From Phoronis ovalis (lineage: Eukaryota; Phoronida; Phoronidae), in the NCBI GenBank assembly GCA_028565635.1, contig JAOXYB010051457.1, positions 1 through 11,653 of the forward strand: a DNA stretch of 11,653 bases, in the 5' to 3' direction. Made by a program: the position numbers and the translations under genes. Of this stretch, positions 1 through 7,943 are shown in pieces. Within the stretch, counting starts at the first letter, position 1. Every line of letters starts with the position of its first letter. The notes beneath the pieces are model-generated. The model was not told the DNA's origin and ran no database searches. It was given only the letters and a program-made list of their open reading frames with translations.

Positions 1-355
1 AATAAATTGTTTTAAACTATAAACTAGAAAAAGTCAAAAAATTGTTTTAAAATTAATAGTGCATATTATTATCAGATATATGATATATATATATATCTTG
101 TTGCATATAGGGATGGACATTTATATAGGTATTTAAACTCAATTTTTAACAAAAAAGAATTTTAAAATGCAACAAGGGTCTAAACTTAGACTAACTATCC
201 CTGTCAGAGATTTTCAACAAAGGAAGATTTGGATTAATGGAATTTTTAAGCAAACAGGGTATGACTAGATCTTGAACAAATTTAGAAGTTAAAAAATATC
301 TTATAATTGTAGAATAACAATGTTTTTAAATTAGTTCTTTTTTCAATAAACTTAC
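1..355. other. Intron following exon 8 (incomplete)
   Basis: The minus-strand GTAAGT donor at 355-350 opens this intron, which runs to the window edge. I looked for a following LolA-like exon and found none. It holds AAATTGTTTTAAA twice (4-16 and 39-51) and a short TA-repeat near 80-97. Confidence 0.6.
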
Positions 356-478
356 ATCTACATTTGTGACAAGTTCTAAGCTAGGATTAATTGTTTCCAT
401 AGAAAAACTGAAGTAATCAGGAACTTTTGGTGGCTGTTTTGTAACTTTTCTTGGCGTGCATATTGTCATTTGTGGAGA
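356..478 (-). CDS. Coding exon 8: domain 1 to domain 2 junction, last exon in the window
   Basis: This exon has 123 bases, phase 0 to phase 0, with a strong acceptor (TTTATCTTTCAG, AG at 480-479) and a consensus donor (GAT then GTAAGT at 355). It codes for residues 366-406. SPQMTICTPRK (Cys372) closes the first LolA-like unit and resembles the C-P-G-R-K motif of relatives. Then QPPKVPDYFSFSMETI (380-395) repeats the PKLPDIF opening of exon 4, so a second LolA-like unit starts here and must continue left of base 1. The frame stays open past the donor for some codons, but the GTAAGT match and the loss of family resemblance argue for splicing here. Confidence 0.85.
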
Positions 479-3400
479 CTGAAAGATAAAATTATGGAAG
501 AGTATGTACCGACTTATATTAAGTATAACAACTCTATCAAAATCTGTATCGACACTTAAGTAATGCATGGCCATCAAGAAATGCTGTGATATAGATGGTC
601 AATTTAAAGTTTTCATTATATTGAAGTTGGGCACGGCTTGAATTAAAAGAGAAGACGAATCAAACCTATATCTTGACATAAAAACATTATCTGCCAGCTA
701 GATGTATATAATTTGTACAGTAAATTGTATTTTGCGTACTTTTGAATCGAAGAGAACATTTTATATTCATTGGAAATAAATCGGTTCCATTCCAAAATGG
801 ATATAAAATTAAGTTATCCTAGCAATTTTACGAAACTTTTTACAATTTTGAGGTTTTTCCTTTTAGTTCTTGAAAACTAACTAACCAAGAAAATGTTTTC
901 ATCAAATATTTTCCCTCCGAAATATGCAAAGTCGTACACTTGATCTATAACATCATTGTTGTCTTTACCGCTTAGCACAATTCTGTAAGGTACTTGTGTA
1001 ACATCACTTGATGGATCCCAATTATCCTTTTCTAAAACATAATTACTACATCAAAAATTAATGCGTAGATGAAAATTAAGCAGTGCATAATTTTTCTCCA
1101 TCAGTTGATCCTGTTGCAACTTCAGAGCTCTTGTTGCCAATTGCAACCAGGACCAATTTCTGCAAGTGATCAGAACAACAGTGATTGAACTTATGAAAGA
1201 AATAAAGATCAAAACCAAAAATATAGGCACCTGAGCAATGGTAATAACGTTAGGTATTTTGACAGTTTATTATATCCTATGACTTACAGAAACGAATCGG
1301 TCTACTATATATGTTTGCTGGAATTTACAATTAGATGCCTATAGCAGTTGAAACTAACAAAATTACTATAAATTCTTGATATATGAGACAGTCATATGTT
1401 TTGTAAGTTTTACCTGTGAAATAATAAGTAAATTTAAAGGTTGCATTGTTACTATCTGGAGAATAGACACATGCTTCCCATCGCTCTAAATTAATGTCAT
1501 TAAGTGTTTCACGACCAACATAAACCGTTGCCATTTCCTTGCCAAATTTAAAAGCTGATATTGCTGGCATTAGCACATCTACAAAAAGTGTAATGCAGTA
1601 ATAATATAAATGTGACCGCAACAAAGATCTACAAGCAGTACCTAGTACATATACCATATAATTGTTCTGTTTTAATAAACTCCTCCCTCTAATAATCACC
1701 CCCTCTGGTGACTAAAATAAATTAATAATCGCCCTGGGGCTGCAATTTTAGTTGAAATCCCATTTGAATTAATGCGAGATAATCACATTTTAATTCATTA
1801 TTATGCGTAGTTGATTAGCTCTTTTTGAATGATGTGTTAGCCCTTAAAAGAGCCGTTTTGTTTTAATCGGGGGGTACTCAAGGTTTTTTGACTACGGGCA
1901 TGTGCCGCCCAACCCAATCCAAAATTTTAGCTTGTGGTAGCAAACCCAATCCCAATCCAAATTTTGTGAAATATAAGGGTAGCAATCCATTTAGTATAAT
2001 TTATCAGTAATATTTCCCCACATTATCTTTAATAAGTGTTTTGGCTGGCAAACAAACTTCGGATCACTTCCAATAATATTTCCAATAGAATTTCCATACC
2101 GAGTGCGACAGAAGTAATTTACGCTTCTTGCCGATGGCGTTCACAATAATTGTTTTCCGCCCTGAGAAAGGTGGTATCCCACTGCACAAATTTCTCTAGG
2201 TGCGTGACCAACGGCCAAATAAACTTAATGTTTGTTTAAGGTTTGTAAGAGTTGTTTCTTTTGAAAAAAAATGCATTGCACACAGAATTTCACTTAAATA
2301 AGCTAATTTGTTTGTTGACTGGAAGTCTTCAAAATCTACTTTTTATGTCTTAAATAATAGATTTAAGAACTCTTAAATATTCGTGGCCAGGAGTACAAAA
2401 AGTTAATAATCGTCCCATCTCGAATAAACGCCCCTTTTAACAATCACCCCCCCTAAGAACATTTTTTTAAATATTATCGCCCAGAGGGGTTATTTGGGAA
2501 AATCCGGGGGGGGGATATGGTAGCCAGTACAAATAAATTATTAAATAGAAAGGGCTTTTAAAGGTTGATATCATCATATTTGATTTTTTACTAGTATATG
2601 ACATAAAACAGCAAATGACTATATACATAGAGAGACTTGTCATAAATACACCTGAATAGTACCAATCCTTACTTATGCACTCCCGATGTAGTTTAAACTA
2701 ACTGAATAGACTATTTGCATGTACTTGATGGAGCCACCAGCCACAGACCCAAACGATCCCAGCATGTCGCATTCTGTGAATGAACAATGACGTAGTTCTG
2801 CGTGCGCTCACGCGATACATTCACAAATCATGAAAAATCAAACCAAAATCAAAAAAAAAATCTTATGTTCTTTGATCTAACAATTTAATACCCTCCTTTT
2901 TGTAAGCATATCAATCACAATCCAACTATTTATTAATATGTTTTATTTTGTTAAATTTTCACCGGTTAAAGCTTTTCTAAAATCTGATTAAAAAAAAACA
3001 AGGTTTGTGTATGACTAAAGGATGCCGGTATTGAAAGGGTCTGACTGTAGCACCCTCAAGTCTAACAGTTTAATATAAATCAATTTTCCACACATTAGCA
3101 ATTGCATTGAAATTTGTATTATGCTGATAATTAGTACAGACACTACTTGTGTGTACTAGGTGGCGAAAGTTGGTCATGAATCCACTCGCTTTCACAATTT
3201 CCACATTTTCCAAATGTAAATGAACAATCGCGCAATTCAGCAAACAATAAGTTCTGGGCTTGATTTGATTTGTGACTTCTAACGACATCAAATACATGCA
3301 ATATTAGTCTTCTTATTACTCAAAATACCTAATCCATCGGATGAGTGATTGAAAGGAAATACAAACAAATCAGCATTACTGAGTTCTGATACCACACAGT

Positions 3401-5878
3401 TCGTATCATCTGGCTTATCTAGATCAAAATCTGAAAAATACATAATGTGAACTATACACAGCTAAAGTAAATTATAATAAAATATATTTTAAGCTTTTTA
3501 AGGATATGTTCAATTCTGTGACAGTTTTACTGAATACTAGAACTTCGAATGTGTGTTTCATGATTAATATTCGAAGAGATACAACTGTGCATTTCTACTT
3601 TATTAAATATGCTGTCATATACTACTATATATACTACCATTAATATTTCTTGGCAGTGAACAGGCTATACCAGAGACATTACTAATTAAATAAAGCCATT
3701 AATTAAGACTCTAATTGTCATACACTTACAATAAACTATTACATTTGCCAAGAAACAAGAAATTCTAAGTGATTGTTACCCTTGATTGTAAAAAATTCTT
3801 CTGTATCATAATTTGCAATAAACAATGACCGTATTCCAGGTCCTCTCCATCCTGTCACTCTCACTGAGGCTTTATTGTGTAATGCATCAAAGAATTCCTC
3901 CAAATATAAGGACATTTGACTGGGAAGTAAACTCCAGTGAATCTTTGCAGTAAATATATCTGGTAACTTGGGCAGTTCTCTGGCTGTATATGCTATAAAG
4001 AAATATTCAGAAAATAGCTTTCTCAGATGAATATCGGGGATGGATGTCACTGAAGGTAAAGTATCTTTTCAAATCTTTTATTCACCAAAGGCCTTTTAAT
4101 AATGATTGCAGCGTGTTTACTTAATAAATTATATTTAATATAAGATAAAAACAAACATATGAAGTTGTAAAAATTGAGCTAATCCATTATCCCTGTGTTA
4201 CAATTGTTCCAGTATATATTTTCAGTTTGAAGGGCAGTTTTATATATTAAAGATATTAAAGAACATTTTCATATAACCATGCTCCTAGATCTTAAAGTGG
4301 AATACGTCATATTGAACTTTACTTTAAAATTAACAGGTATTAAATGAATACTTTGTAATATCTAAAAATTAGTAAAATGAAGAGGATACTTGGACATTCT
4401 CCGTATTTTAAATCTTTGTCGTAGTTGTTGGTTGTAGCACACCATGGTTTATCATGGTCCAGCGTTATGCATTTATTGTATGATGTTCCATTGTAAATAA
4501 AAGGGAAAACACAAGTATGGCCACCGGCTGTTCCACTTGTTGTTGCTGAAATTAAGAAAACAACTTATCTTTTGCTGACAAATAAATAAATAAGTCATTC
4601 TAAATTTATTTTTCAGAAATCTTATCAAATGTTATATGTCAAATACAGTACCCCAATCAAGGTACTAGTAATTAATATATTCATGAGAGAGGCAATGAAG
4701 GTATTACCAGTAACGCGATGTACTAAGTAAGTTCTAAGATCAAACTATTTTCTTTAGGCTTTGGTGTCTAAAAGAATTTAACACAGATTTTTTTAAAAAG
4801 GCTTGTACCTGTATGTCATGCAGTTGCCTTTTCCATATAGTCACATTATAGCATTGCATATTTTGAACATTCATTGCATATTTTAGTTGGGGACATATAT
4901 GCGTCTCACAAAAATTTCTTATTTAATTTATGAATCATCACACCATGCATGAAGAGGTACGCGCAAAGGGAATTCACACTTGTGAACAATATTAACATTT
5001 GTAGGGCACATATATATGTCCCAGACAACAACATCTGAACTTTAACTTTGCTATTGCCATTTGCCAAAATATCTTACCTATACAGTTACCCCACTGTTTA
5101 TCGTTGTCATAATCTGGTGTGGTGCTACACCACAATGTTACATGGTTATTTTCTATGCAGATGTTGTATTGTCGTCCATTATAAGTAAATGGAAAAACGC
5201 ACGGAGCACCATTGGCATTACCATCTGTTGTACCTATAAAAATAAGCATCGCTGTTAATGAATCATACACTAGAATATATACCGTAAAAACAAGCACTAT
5301 ATCTATATAATACTGGTTCCAGGGGAGTTCTGCGCTATGACCTGTTCAGTTATTAACATTGACACAACAGTACTGTACGGGAATTTCAGGATACGTAACA
5401 CAACAAGAAAATTATTTGCTCCTTCCAATTTTGAGGTGTGTTACTTAATGTGGACAACGGGTCCCAATGTCATTCACAACCCACTTCAAATATATACTGC
5501 ATTAATCCGTCTAATCAACAGGATTTATTTTTTTGTAACTCGCATTTCCAAAAAATATAATAACCGGTGAGTGCAGTTGCTATCATCTTTTTCTACGCTT
5601 TTCATCAGATTCCAAATGTCACTTGCCATATAGCGTTCTTCTCACTTTCGTTACGTACAAGGGCGATCGATTTTGTTAGTAGCTAAACGAAAGATATTAC
5701 GATTACATAGTAACCTTTTTAGATTTATATCAAATCCCTTTCTTGGAAATCTGTCCGATCCCTAATAGGTGATCTTACCGGGAACGTAAGGTAGCGGAGT
5801 GCATACAGAATGATCAAGTTGCCCTAATGTTACTGCTACCAATGCCAAAATTAAAGCTGCGAATAATGAATGGACCAT
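356..5878 (-). CDS. Secreted FN2 / LolA-like domain protein gene (eight coding exons, 3' end off the window)
   Basis: Eight exons on the minus strand join into one open frame of 1218 bases, coding for 406 residues. The order is 5779-5878, 5078-5233, 4390-4545, 3780-4049, 3329-3430, 1414-1578, 886-1031, 356-478. All junctions have GT donors and AG acceptors and the phases match throughout. What is seen: a signal peptide (residues 1-19), two FN2 domains (about 34-85 and 86-137), then a region of about 225 residues ending in the start of a repeated module (PKLPDIF near 164-170 recurs as PKVPDYF near 382-388). From memory of the family, the YVGRET motif, the W/C spacing after it and the late C-x-P-R motif match LolA-like domains of large invertebrate secreted or surface proteins. 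The ligand is unknown; FN2 domains elsewhere bind collagen or glycans. The frame is open at 356 and ends at a GTAAGT donor, so more exons lie to the left. Confidence 0.83.
479..885. other. Intron between coding exons 7 and 8
   Basis: It is 407 bases, phase 0, GTTAGT to TCTTTCAG on the minus strand. It is AT-rich and I see no repeat or RNA structure in it. The 5' part of an ORF overlapping 479-577 on the same strand is intron read-through upstream of exon 8. Confidence 0.7.
886..1031 (-). CDS. Coding exon 7: end of LolA-like domain 1
   Basis: This exon has 146 bases, entering in phase 1 (ATGTTTTAG, AG at 1033-1032) and leaving in phase 0 (TTC TTG then GTTAGT at 885). It codes for residues 317-365. 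It begins EKDNWDPSSDVTQVPYRIVL, matching the W...SS...VP-x-R strand that follows the Y-Y-F segment in relatives, and it continues with an S-G-K-D turn and a V-Y-D-F-A-Y-F strand. It ends with DENIFL, the usual place just before a T/S-P motif, which is supplied by the next exon. The donor GTTAGT is the weakest in the gene, but the frame and family match on both sides support it. Confidence 0.83.
1032..1413. other. Intron between coding exons 6 and 7
   Basis: It is 382 bases, phase 1, GTAAAA to GTTTTAG on the minus strand. I see nothing else recognisable in it. Confidence 0.7.
1414..1578 (-). CDS. Coding exon 6: LolA-like domain 1, YVGRET core
   Basis: This exon has 165 bases, phase 1 to phase 1. 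The acceptor is CACTTTTTGTAG (AG at 1580-1579) and the donor is ACA G then GTAAAA at 1413. It codes for residues 262-316. The most telling motif of the family is here: YVGRET at 281-286, then D-I at 289-290 and ERWEACVYSP (Trp295, Cys298), followed by an aromatic-rich F-K-F-T-Y-Y-F-T strand. In relatives I remember, this reads GRETVRGI, then W, then C, then Y-W-P, then a strand ending Y-Y-F-S, so the match is close. Cys298 probably pairs with Cys239 of the exon before; this is inferred, not seen. Confidence 0.88.
1579..3328. other. Large intron between coding exons 5 and 6, repeat-rich
   Basis: It is 1750 bases, phase 1. The left part (about 1690-2515) looks like an inserted repeat element and is listed separately. 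The right part (2516-3328) is unique-looking and AT-rich apart from a GC-richer patch near 2730-2820. A 75-codon minus-strand ORF at 3070-3297 has no family resemblance and I regard it as chance. The protein match on both sides suggests no exon lies inside. Confidence 0.7.
1690..2515. mobile_element. Candidate non-autonomous transposon or dispersed repeat in the large intron
   Basis: The left end has AATCACCCCCTCTGG at 1694-1708; the right end has CCAGAGGGGTTATT at 2481-2494, its reverse complement with one extra C and one mismatch. Inside each end there is a TTAATAATCG word (about 1722-1731 and 2403-2412), in direct orientation, next to C-rich tracts (CACCCCCCCT near 2445). It ends with a run of nine G at 2506-2514. 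A GGGGGGTACTCAAGG block at 1869-1883 and CCCAATCC repeats (1914-1963) give it a low-complexity look. It has no coding sequence. Exact borders and a target duplication are not clear. Confidence 0.4.
3329..3430 (-). CDS. Coding exon 5: LolA-like domain 1, conserved cysteine segment
   Basis: This short exon is 102 bases, phase 1 to phase 1. The acceptor TATTTTTCAG ends at 3431 and the donor TTA G then GTATTT starts at 3328. It codes for residues 228-261. The stretch around DDTNCVVSELS (Cys239) matches the place where related LolA-like proteins have a lone cysteine followed by V-x-x-L, and it is followed by F-V-F-P-F. Because the protein seems to carry on directly into the DVLMPAISAFKFG stretch of the next exon, I infer that no exon is missing in the 1750-base intron that follows. 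Confidence 0.8.
3431..3779. other. Intron between coding exons 4 and 5
   Basis: It is 349 bases, phase 1, GTAACA to TATTTTTCAG on the minus strand. It is AT-rich with no visible insertion. Confidence 0.7.
3780..4049 (-). CDS. Coding exon 4: start of LolA-like domain 1
   Basis: This exon carries residues 138-227 in phase 1 to phase 1. The donor is AAG G before GTAACA (GT at 3779-3778). Two in-frame acceptors are possible: CTTTACCTTCAG ending at 4050, giving the span listed, or TTTCTTTATAG ending at 3993, which starts the exon at 3992 and drops 19 residues. The shorter form would join the FN2 domain straight to YTARELPKLPDIF, which suits a domain linker better, so the start is uncertain. The PKLPDIF motif followed by alternating hydrophobic residues, then a F-F-D and later a L-F-I-A-N-Y-D-T-E-E-F-F stretch, fits the opening beta sheet of LolA-like domains. 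It has no cysteine. Confidence 0.8.
4050..4389. other. Intron between coding exons 3 and 4
   Basis: It is 340 bases if the acceptor at 4051-4050 is used, or 397 if the alternative at 3994-3993 is used. It is phase 1 and AT-rich, with no repeat seen. Confidence 0.65.
4390..4545 (-). CDS. Coding exon 3: second FN2 domain
   Basis: This exon is again 156 bases and phase 1 to phase 1, the same size as the preceding FN2 exon, which suggests exon duplication. The acceptor is TTAATTTCAG, ending at 4546, and the donor starts at 4389 (GTATCC, weaker than the others). It codes for residues 86-137, with cysteines at 97, 111, 121 and 136, C-V-F-P-F at 97-101, P-W-C at 119-121, N-Y at 126-127 and Y-G-E-C at 133-136. 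The residue before the last cysteine is Glu, so both FN2 copies lack an aromatic residue there. The two copies are clearly diverged but share spacing throughout, including the TYNG/IYNG motif. Confidence 0.92.
4546..5077. other. Intron between the two FN2 exons
   Basis: It is 532 bases, phase 1. It contains CATTGCATATTTT twice, at 4852-4864 and 4872-4884, a 20-base offset. I see no third FN2 copy in it. Confidence 0.7.
5078..5233 (-). CDS. Coding exon 2: first FN2 domain
   Basis: This exon is exactly 156 bases, phase 1 at both ends. The acceptor is TTTATAG at 5240-5234 and the donor GTAAGA starts at 5077. It codes for residues 34-85 and holds one complete fibronectin type II module. The four cysteines are at 45, 59, 69 and 84, with the hallmark C-V-F-P-F near 45-49, Y-N-G at 51-53, W-C at 68-69, D-Y at 74-75 and W-G-N-C at 81-84. 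Known FN2 modules use these residues for two disulfides and an aromatic ligand pocket. The residue before the last cysteine is Asn where an aromatic residue is common. The antisense strand has an ORF of similar size, but the cysteine pattern settles the strand. Confidence 0.93.
5234..5778. other. Intron between signal-peptide exon and first FN2 exon
   Basis: It is 545 bases, phase 1. A 77-codon plus-strand ORF (5337-5570) inside it shows no family features and is taken as chance. I see no further FN2 exon. Confidence 0.65.
5779..5878 (-). CDS. Coding exon 1: start codon and signal peptide
   Basis: The ATG is at 5878-5876 on the minus strand. The first 19 residues, MVHSLFAALILALVAVTLG, form a classic signal peptide: a short polar start, then a hydrophobic core rich in Leu, Ala and Val, with likely cleavage near Gly19. 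The mature protein would begin QLDHSVCTPLPYVP. The exon ends CCC G before GTAAGA (GT at 5778-5777), giving a phase 1 donor. The bases just before the ATG read as an acceptor (pyrimidine-rich tract then CAG at 5882-5880, exon base T at 5879), so translation probably starts at the very beginning of the second mRNA exon. Cys26 lies outside any domain and could be unpaired or bridge to another chain. Confidence 0.85.
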
Positions 5879-6259
5879 ACTGAAACGAATTAAAAAAGTT
5901 TAATTGTTCAACGATTTTATCCTCAATTGTAACTGTATAATTGTAGATTTCCCTTGGTAAGTCAATATGTTTATATGTTGTTATAAACGCAAACATAATG
6001 TTCTGGTCAGCGTGTCGTAGAGACAAAATTATCCAGTTAGAAACAGATGGACATTTTTACCGAATAGTTGAAATATCATACAAGGACATAAAATGCTCTA
6101 CATGTAAAAACAATTAGGAATCGCACAATGTTTTGCATTTCTTTTAGACGCCGGGTGAAATGCGATGGAATTACCCGCTGTATAAACAAATATATTTATT
6201 ATTGTTGCTAGGAAAAATAGAAATCACGATTCTTAAAAAATAATAATGTATAATCTTAC

Positions 6260-6353
6260 CTTTCAACTACAGGTGGAGAAGTAAGTGTTGTTGTCGTAAA
6301 TTCAACTGCATCGGATAATTTGATCCTCCTATTACACTTTGATCTTCACAAAG
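6260..6353 (-). other. Probable non-coding 5' exon (5' UTR) of the FN2/LolA-like gene
   Basis: A strong donor, GTTGAAAG then GTAAGA (GT at 6259-6258), faces the acceptor just before the coding exon 1 ATG, leaving an intron of 380 bases (5880-6259). The right edge is an estimate about 30 bases downstream of the TATA-like site. Stops interrupt all three frames, so coding is unlikely. An acceptor-like GTGTAG at about 6425 and a short open stretch after it (APDYGNGTLDEVY and on) leave an alternative: a terminal or decayed exon of some upstream gene. Confidence 0.5.
6267..6311 (-). other. Upstream ORF in the predicted 5' UTR
   Basis: ATG at 6311-6309 opens a 14-codon frame (MQLNLRQQHLLLHL) that stops with TAG at 6269-6267, seven bases before the donor. 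If the 5' exon is real, ribosomes scanning the mRNA would meet this ORF before the true start, which could damp translation. The ATG context (CCGATGC) is not strong. Confidence 0.35.
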
Positions 6354-6376
6354 CACTGTGTCACCACCGTTATCAA

Positions 6377-6384
6377 CTTATATA
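6377..6384 (-). promoter_or_regulatory. TATA-like core promoter element
   Basis: The minus strand reads TATATAAG, a full TATA-box match, in a stretch less AT-rich than its surroundings, about 120 bases before the 5' exon donor. A start near 6353 would sit at CACAGTG, a loose initiator match. TATA-like words are common in AT-rich DNA, so the position relative to the splice donor is the main support. Confidence 0.4.
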
Positions 6385-7943
6385 CTTCATCCAATGTACC
6401 ATTACCATAATCAGGCGCAAGTACCTACACAACATGTATATTATAATGTTATCTATCTACTGCTGATTTAGGTTACATATACATAAGAATATACACCATG
6501 AAAATGCATAGCTTAGGCTTACGGGCATTAATAAGATTATATCATGTTATAGATAGTATTATGTCCATTATCAGAGATGTTTTGAGTTTTGTTCATTAAT
6601 TTTATACCCTAATAAAATAGAAAAAAAAACTAAAAATAAATTTGAAAATAAAGTTAAAAAATGCTCCCCACATCGTACGATTATTTTCTTCTATTTCGTT
6701 ACATTAAACTCTCTGCTGCTGATTTGGTGGTAGGCCTATTTTTTTTTTTGCATTTTGTAACTGTTTGGCTCTTGTGCAATGTCCAGGAAATTCAGTCAAG
6801 CTAGCAAGGACATTGATTCTTAGCTTTTTCATTTTAAGATCTTCGTTGTATTGCTGCCGTACTGTTTTAAGGTTATTATCATCTAGGATAATATGAACAC
6901 AAACTTGGAACTATTAAAATAGTTATGATGACAAAATTAGCAAATTCGCTGGCAAATTTTGCAGTTGTAACTCAGTATTTCTAATTTATATGATTTTTTA
7001 GAAACTAATATGTAACTATTCATATCCTTGGAGAAACTCCGTAATTTGATATTTACTCTTGTTAATGCAGAGGGTTTGTACAAAACAATGTTATTTTCTT
7101 TTGTGTCCTTTATGTAAATGAATTTGCTTGAATGAAAGAATGTATTAATAAATACAGTGTAATAATAAAATATATATTCCGTTGAACAATTTCCACAATC
7201 CTCAGCACCCGCGTAGCACATGCAACACAGCCTAACGGCAAATTTTGGAACTATTTTCAAAAATGGCTGTCTAATATCAGCAGTTACTCGGTAACCGACA
7301 AGAACTTCAAGATTTTTCCTGCAATTAATCGGAATTACAGTGAGTGCGTAGGCGTGGAATATCTCCACTGGCTAATGATATCGGAGAAATTCGTGAACAC
7401 TTAAACAGATTCTGTGTCCTAAGTTTCGGTGAGTTATTTTGCAGCAGATTCTAAAAAATAAAATCGAATGTTGTTGCCTGTTGGCTCCAAAATTAACTGA
7501 CTCATTCTGATTCATACTGTTTAATATCTAGCATTTACTATTATTATTATCTAACGTAGTTTGAGTCGTAACTCAAAATCACCATTTCGTTACACTTATA
7601 CTACTTGAGCATGTGATGCGACTCGAACCAAAAGTTAAGTGCCACAAATAAAAATTGCAGCTCATTTTAGTATGACAATGCATTGCTGTCAATGACATTG
7701 TCTACTTTAATTTTCTTTTGGAAATTTCAATTGAAAGATTTTGGGTAAGTACTATGGTTTGTCATGCTACTATGACAGTAAACAGGATTCTGTGTGAATA
7801 CAAGACTGGAACTAACGGCCTCCTAAAATAGCAAACAGTATTACAGATGCCGATAAATTCAAGTCTATGCTTCAGAAATATTTTTAGAATCACAAAAGCT
7901 GATTTGATACCAATGTTCTTTCAGCATAAAGCATAGATAGATA
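6385..7943. other. Intergenic or unassigned AT-rich region
   Basis: This is the upstream side of the FN2/LolA-like gene. It holds one uncertain minus-strand ORF (6937-7368, listed separately), homopolymer runs near 6625-6660 and 6739-6750, and a small perfect inverted repeat TTTGAGT-CGTA-ACTCAAA at 7560-7577. I see no RNA gene. Confidence 0.5.
6937..7368 (-). CDS. Unrecognised ORF or possible exon, cysteine-bearing
   Basis: This is an open frame of 143 codons from ATG-like codon to stop, preceded by a possible acceptor (CATTAGCCAG ending near 7369). I do not recognise it. The first half is the more protein-like: a hydrophobic segment, then NCRKNLEVLVGYRVTADIRQ, then CCMCYAGAEDCGNCST (five Cys in 16 residues). 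The second half, after about residue 65, is rich in Tyr, Phe, Lys, Ile and Asn, as expected for AT-rich non-coding DNA read by chance. If anything is real, it is the 7160-7369 part as an exon of a minus-strand gene or an old repeat; no clear donor is visible after it. Confidence 0.2.
   Translation of the reverse strand: MEIFHAYALTVIPINCRKNLEVLVGYRVTADIRQPFLKIVPKFAVRLCCMCYAGAEDCGNCSTEYIFYYYTVFINTFFHSSKFIYIKDTKENNIVLYKPSALTRVNIKLRSFSKDMNSYILVSKKSYKLEILSYNCKICQRIC

Noticed and set aside
80-97. TA-rich run as a promoter or origin
   Set aside because: It is a short simple repeat inside an intron in AT-rich DNA.
3070-3297. Minus-strand ORF of 75 codons in the large intron, considered as an extra exon
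   Set aside because: No family resemblance, and exons 5 and 6 already join smoothly in phase and in domain sequence.
5061-5258. Plus-strand ORF of 65 codons over the first FN2 exon
   Set aside because: It is the antisense shadow of the FN2 exon; the minus strand has the full cysteine pattern and matching splice sites.
5337-5570. Plus-strand ORF of 77 codons in the first coding intron
   Set aside because: No domain, no signal, and it lies within an intron set by well-supported exons.
5814-6026. Minus-strand ORF of 70 codons overlapping the signal-peptide exon
   Set aside because: It reads the exon in a different frame; the signal-peptide frame fits the phase 1 splice into FN2.
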